64,000 bases of DNA from the NCBI GenBank assembly GCA_964058845.1, contig CAXKVR010000002.1, forward strand, positions 310,001 through 374,000, written 5' to 3'. Numbering within the stretch: position 1 is the first letter of the stretch; every line of letters starts with the position of its first letter. The stretch is from Carex sylvatica. Lineage: Eukaryota; Streptophyta; Magnoliopsida; Poales; Cyperaceae. Positions 59,001 to 64,000 of this stretch are shown here, piece after piece. Below the pieces are notes generated by a model. That model had not been told where the DNA came from. It did not search any database and was given only the letters and a program-made list of their open reading frames with translations. The position numbers and the translations under genes were made by a program.

Positions 59001-62000
59001 TGCAAAGGCCAAGTCAGCTTTTGCTGACTTCTACCGGACAGGTACACGACACAGCCAAAACGGAAAGAAATAACCGTGCAACCAAAAAAGCAAGGATATA
59101 TTGTGAAGGAGACTTATCTTATAAGAGTAACCCTAAGGAAGTCACGCTTGTTGGATGCGTGCCGTTTCAGGAAAGCAGCCCACTCCAAGGAGAGCTCCAT
59201 CTACATAAACAAAGGTAAAGGTTGTGAGATATGACCATTTGAAAAACTAAAACTACAACAAAGACCTAGCAAACTCCAACATGTAAAGGCCAAGTCAGCT
59301 TTTGCTGACTTCTACCGGACAGGTACACGACACAGTCAAAACGGAAAGAAATACCGTGCAACTAAAAAAACAAGGATATATTGTGAAGGAGACTTATCTT
59401 ATAAGAGTAACCCTAAGGAAGTCACGCTTGTTGGATGCGTGCCGTTTCAGGAAAGCAGCCCACTCCAAGGAGAGCTCCATCTACATAAACAAAGGTAAAG
59501 TTTGTGAGATATGACCATTTGAAAAACTAAAACTACAACAAAGACCTAGCAAACTCCAACATGTAAAGGCCAAGTCAGCTTTTGCTGACTTCTACCGGAC
59601 AGGTACACGACACAGCCAAAACGGAAAGAAATAACCGTGCAACTAAAAAGCAAGGACATATTGTGAAGGAGACTTATCTTATAAGAGAAATCGCAAGGAA
59701 GTCACGCTTGTTGGATGCGTGCCGTTTCAGGAAAACAGCCCACTCCAAGGAGAGCTCCATCTACATAAACAAAGGTAAAGGTTGTGAGATATGACCATTT
59801 GAAAAACTAAAACTACAACGAAGACCTAGCAAACTCCAACAAGTAAAGGCCAAGTCAGCTTTTGCTGACTTCTACCGGACAGGTACACGACACAGCCAAA
59901 ACGGAAAGAAATAACCGTGCAACTAAAAAGCAAGGACATATTGTGAAGGAGACTTATCTTATAAGAGAAACCGCAAGGAAGTCACGCTTGTTGGATGCGT
60001 GCCGTTTCAGGAAAACAGCCCACTCCAAGGAGAGCTCCATCTACATAAACAAAGGTAAAGGTTGTGAGATATGACCATTTGAAAAACAAAAACTACAACG
60101 AAGACCTAGCAAACTCCAACAAGTAAAGGCCAAGTCAGCTTTTGCTGACTTCTACCGGACAGGTACACGACGCAGCCAAAACGGAAAGAACTAACCGTGC
60201 AACCAAAAAAGGAAGGATATATTGTGAAGGAGACTTATCTTATAAGAGAAAACGCAAGGAAGTCACGGCAGCTGGATGCGTGCCGTTTCAGGAAAGCAGC
60301 CCACTCCGAGGAGAGCTCCATCTACATAAACAAAGGTAAAGGTTGTGAGATATGACCATTTGAAAAACTAAAACTACAACAAAGACCTAGCAAACTCCAA
60401 CAAGTAAAGGCCAAGTCAGCTTTTGCTGACTTCTACCAGACAGGTACACGACACAGCCAAAACGTAATGAAATAACCGTGCAACCAAAAAAGGAAGGCTA
60501 TATTGTGAAGGAGACTTATATTATAAGAGAAAACGCAAGGAAGTCACGGCTGCTGGATGCGTGCCGTTTCAGGAAAGCAGCCCACTCCGATGAGAGCTCC
60601 ATCTACATAAACAAAGGTAAAGGTTGTGAGATATGACCATTTGAAAAACTAAAACTACAACAAAGACCTAGCAAACTCCAACATGTAAAGGCCAAGTCAG
60701 CTTTTGCTGACTTCTACCGGACAGGTACACGACACAGCCAAAACGTAATGAAATAACCGTGCAACCAAAAAAGGAAGGATATATTGTGAAGGAGACTTAT
60801 CTTATAAGAGAAAACGCAAGGAAGTCACGCTTGTTGGATGCGTGCCGTTTCAGGAAAGCAGCCCATTCCAAGGAGAGCTCCATCTACATAAACAAAGGTA
60901 AAGGTTGTGAGACATGACCATTTGAAAAACAAAAACTATAACAAAGACCTAGCAAACTCCAACAAGTAAAGACCAAGTCAGCTTTTGCTGACTTCTACCG
61001 GACAGGTACACGACACAGCCAAAACGGAAAGAAATACCGTGCAACTAAAAAAGCAAGGATATATTGTGAAGGAGACTTATCTTATAAGAGTAACCCTAAG
61101 GAAGTCACGCTTGTTGGATGCGTGCCGTTTCAGGAAAGCAGCCCACTCCGAGGAGAGCTCCATCTACATAAACAAAGGTAAAGGTTGTGAGATATGACCA
61201 TTTGAAAAACTAAAACTACAACAAAGACCTAGCAAACTCCAACATGCAAAGGCCAAGTCAGCTTTTGCTGACTTCTACCGGACAGGTACACGACACAGCC
61301 AAAACGGAAAGAAATAACCGTGCAACCAAAAAAGCAAGGATATATTGTGAAGGAGACTTATCTTATAAGAGTAACCCTAAGGAAGTCACGCTTGTTGGAT
61401 GCGTGCCGTTTCAGGAAAGCAGCCCACTCCAAGGAGAGCTCCATCTACATAAACAAAGGTAAAGGTTGTGAGATATGACCATTTGAAAAACTAAAACTAC
61501 AACAAAGACCTAGCAAACTCCAACATGTAAAGGCCAAGTCAGCTTTTGCTGACTTCTACCGGACAGGTACACGACACAGTCAAAACGGAAAGAAATACCG
61601 TGCAACTAAAAAAACAAGGATATATTGTGAAGGAGACTTATCTTATAAGAGTAACCCTAAGGAAGTCACGCTTGTTGGATGCGTGCCGTTTCAGGAAAGC
61701 AGCCCACTCCAAGGAGAGCTCCATCTACATAAACAAAGGTAAAGTTTGTGAGATATGACCATTTGAAAAACTAAAACTACAACAAAGACCTAGCAAACTC
61801 CAACATGCAAAGGCCAAGTCAGCTTTTGCTGACTTCTACCGGACAGGTACACGACACAGCCAAAACGGAAAGAAATAACCGTGCAACTAAAAAGCAAGGA
61901 CATATTGTGAAGGAGACTTATCTTATAAGAGAAACCGCAAGGAAGTCACGCTTGTTGGATGCGTGCCGTTTCAGGAAAATAGCCCACTCCAAGGAGAGCT

Positions 62001-64000
62001 CCATCTACATAAACAAAGGTAAAGGTTGTGAGATATGACCATTTGAAAAACTAAAACTACAACAAAGACCTAGCAAACTCCAACATGTAAAGGCCAAGTC
62101 AGCTTTTGCTGACTTCTACCGGACAGGTACACGACACAGCCAAAACGGAAAGAAATAACCGTGCAACTAAAAAGCAAGGACATATTGTGAAGGAGACTTA
62201 TCTTATAAGAGAAATCGCAAGGAAGTCACGCTTGTTGGATGCGTGCCGTTTCAGGAAAACAGCCCACTCCAAGGAGAGCTCCATCTACATAAACAAAGGT
62301 AAAGGTTGTGAGATATGACCATTTGAAAAACTAAAACTACAACGAAGACCTAGCAAACTCCAACAAGTAAAGGCCAAGTCAGCTTTTGCTGACTTCTACC
62401 GGACAGGTACACGACACAGCCAAAACGGAAAGAAATAACCGTGCAACAAAAAAAGCAAGGACATATTGTGAAGGAGACTTATCTTATAAGAGAAACCGCA
62501 AGGAAGTCACGCTTGTTGGATGCGTGCCGTTTCAGGAAAGCAGCCCACTCCAAGGAGAGCTCCATCTACATAAACAAAGGTAAAGGTTGTGAGATATGAC
62601 CATTTGAAAAACTAAAACTACAACAAAGACCTAGCAAACTCCAACATGTAAAGGCCAAGTCAGCTTTTGCTGACTTCTACCGGACAGGTACACGACACAG
62701 CCAAAACGGAAAGAAATAACCGTGCAACTAAAAAGCAAGGACATATTGTGAAGGAGACTTATCTTATAAGAGAAACCGCAAGGAAGTCACGCTTGTTGGA
62801 TGCGTGCCGTTTCAGGAAAACAGCCCACTCCAAGGAGAGCTCCATCTACATAAACAAAGGTAAAGGTTGTGAGATATGACCATTTGAAAAACTAAAACTA
62901 CAACAAAGACCTAGCAAACTCCAACATGTAAAGGCCAAGTCAGCTTTTGCTGACTTCTACCGGACAGGTACACGACACAGCCAAAACGGAAAGAAATAAC
63001 CGTGCAACTAAAAAGCAAGGACATATTGTGAAGGAGACTTATCTTATAAGAGAAATCGCAAGGAAGTCACGCTTGTTGGATGCGTGCCGTTTCAGGAAAA
63101 CAGCCCACTCCAAGGAGAGCTCCATCTACATAAACAAAGGTAAAGGTTGTGAGATATGACCATTTGAAAAACTAAAACTACAACGAAGACCTAGCAAACT
63201 CCAACAAGTAAAGGCCAAGTCAGCTTTTGCTGACTTCTACCGGACAGGTACACGACACAGCCAAAACGGAAAGAAATAATCGTGCAACAAAAAAAGCAAG
63301 GACATATTGTGAAGGAGACTTATCTTATAAGAGAAAACGCAAGGAAGTCACGCTTGTTGGATGCGTGCCGTTTCAGGAAAGCAGCCCACTCCAAGGAGAG
63401 CTCCATCTACATAAACAAAGGTAAAGGTTGTGAGATATGACCATTTGAAAAACTAAAACTACAACGAAGACCTAGCAAACTCCAACAAGTAAAGGCCAAG
63501 TCAGCTTTTGCTGACTTCTACCGGACAGGTACACGACACAGCCAAAACGGAAAGAAATAACCGTGCAACAAAAAAAGCAAGGACATATTGTGAAGGAGAC
63601 TTATCTTATAAGAGAAACCGCAAGGAAGTCACGCTTGTTGGATGCGTGCCGTTTCAGGAAAGCAGCCCACTCCAAGGAGAGCTCCATCTACATAAACAAA
63701 GGTAAAGGTTGTGAGATATGACCATTTGAAAAACTAAAACTACAACAAAGACCTAGCAAACTCCAACATGTAAAGGCCAAGTCAGCTTTTGCTGACTTCT
63801 ACCGGACAGGTACACGACACAGCCAAAACGGAAAGAAATAACCGTGCAACTAAAAAGCAAGGACATATTGTGAAGGAGACTTATCTTATAAGAGAAACCG
63901 CAAGGAAGTCACGCTTGTTGGATGCGTGCCGTTTCAGGAAAACAGCCCACTCCAAGGAGAGCTCCATCTACATAAACAAAGGTAAAGGTTGTGAGATATG
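53054..64000 (+). repeat. Right tandem array of the 280/281-bp unit (about 39 copies, open at the window edge)
   Basis: Same subfamily as the middle array but inverted. Several higher-order periods follow one another: five units of 1,399 bp (starts 53,423 and 54,822; 53,702 and 55,101; 53,982 and 55,381), a two-unit 560-bp period near 56,759-57,319, eight units of about 2,244 bp (57,899 and 60,142; 58,741 and 60,985; 59,000 and 61,244; 59,302 and 61,546), then three units of 841 bp (62,106 and 62,947; 62,386 and 63,227; 62,667 and 63,508). Most units share the AAGTCAGC/GCTGACTT hairpin. Open frames of 65-94 codons mostly start at TTG; units with CAACATGCAAAGG give an ATG. Confidence 0.97.

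Noticed and set aside
1..64000. More than 90 short open frames of 65-94 codons in the 280-bp arrays as a multigene peptide family
   Set aside because: Most begin at TTG, not ATG. One-base indels switch units between two unrelated phases with no compensation. The frames stay open because the units are recent copies, not because of coding constraint.
53054..64000. CRISPR-like or phage-type repeat array
   Set aside because: The unit is 280 bp, without short repeats and unique spacers, and it lies in a plant nuclear context.

Overview
This window is nuclear DNA of a flowering plant, probably a eudicot. It is AT-rich and has spliced genes with GT-AG introns, a cytosolic ribosomal protein eL24 gene, a CC-type NLR fragment, a strigolactone-pathway CCD8 fragment, a gibberellin 3-oxidase-like fragment, an IQD fragment, and many MITE-type elements with TA-rich microsatellites. 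Nothing bacterial, viral or CRISPR-like is visible.

Layout. (1) 1-4,564: tandem array of a 280-bp unit. (2) 4,564-12,896: left arm of a large inverted duplication plus the TPR end of an OXA2/ALBINO3-like gene outside the arm; it carries OXA2-like pieces (-), a PHD-finger-like pseudogene (+) and a five-exon eL24 gene (+). (3) 12,897-31,999: spacer with MITEs, a direct-repeat pair, an NLR pseudogene (-), a hAT-type element, then a mosaic of gene fragments (an orphan transit-peptide-like exon, a CACTA terminus, an IQD piece, a CCD8 piece, a 244-bp duplicated block). (4) 32,000-40,224: second array of the same unit, same orientation as the first. (5) 40,225-45,592: degenerate minisatellites, a MITE, a 5'-truncated GA3ox-like pseudogene and a possible membrane-protein ORF. 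(6) 45,593-53,053: right arm, an inverted copy of 5,467-12,896. (7) 53,054-64,000: third array, opposite orientation, running off the window.

The window is thus close to palindromic: array, arm, spacer with an array, inverted arm, inverted array. The inner breakpoint lies at a foldback MITE. The outer breakpoint lies inside an OXA2-like gene that is joined to the 280-bp array in both copies, at two different points. Both eL24 copies carry the same in-frame amber codon where the family has Gln, so the lesion predates the duplication or was homogenised by gene conversion. Most recognisable genes are broken. The structural interest lies in the repeat architecture: a gene-junction satellite with several nested higher-order periods, present in both orientations around an inverted duplication.
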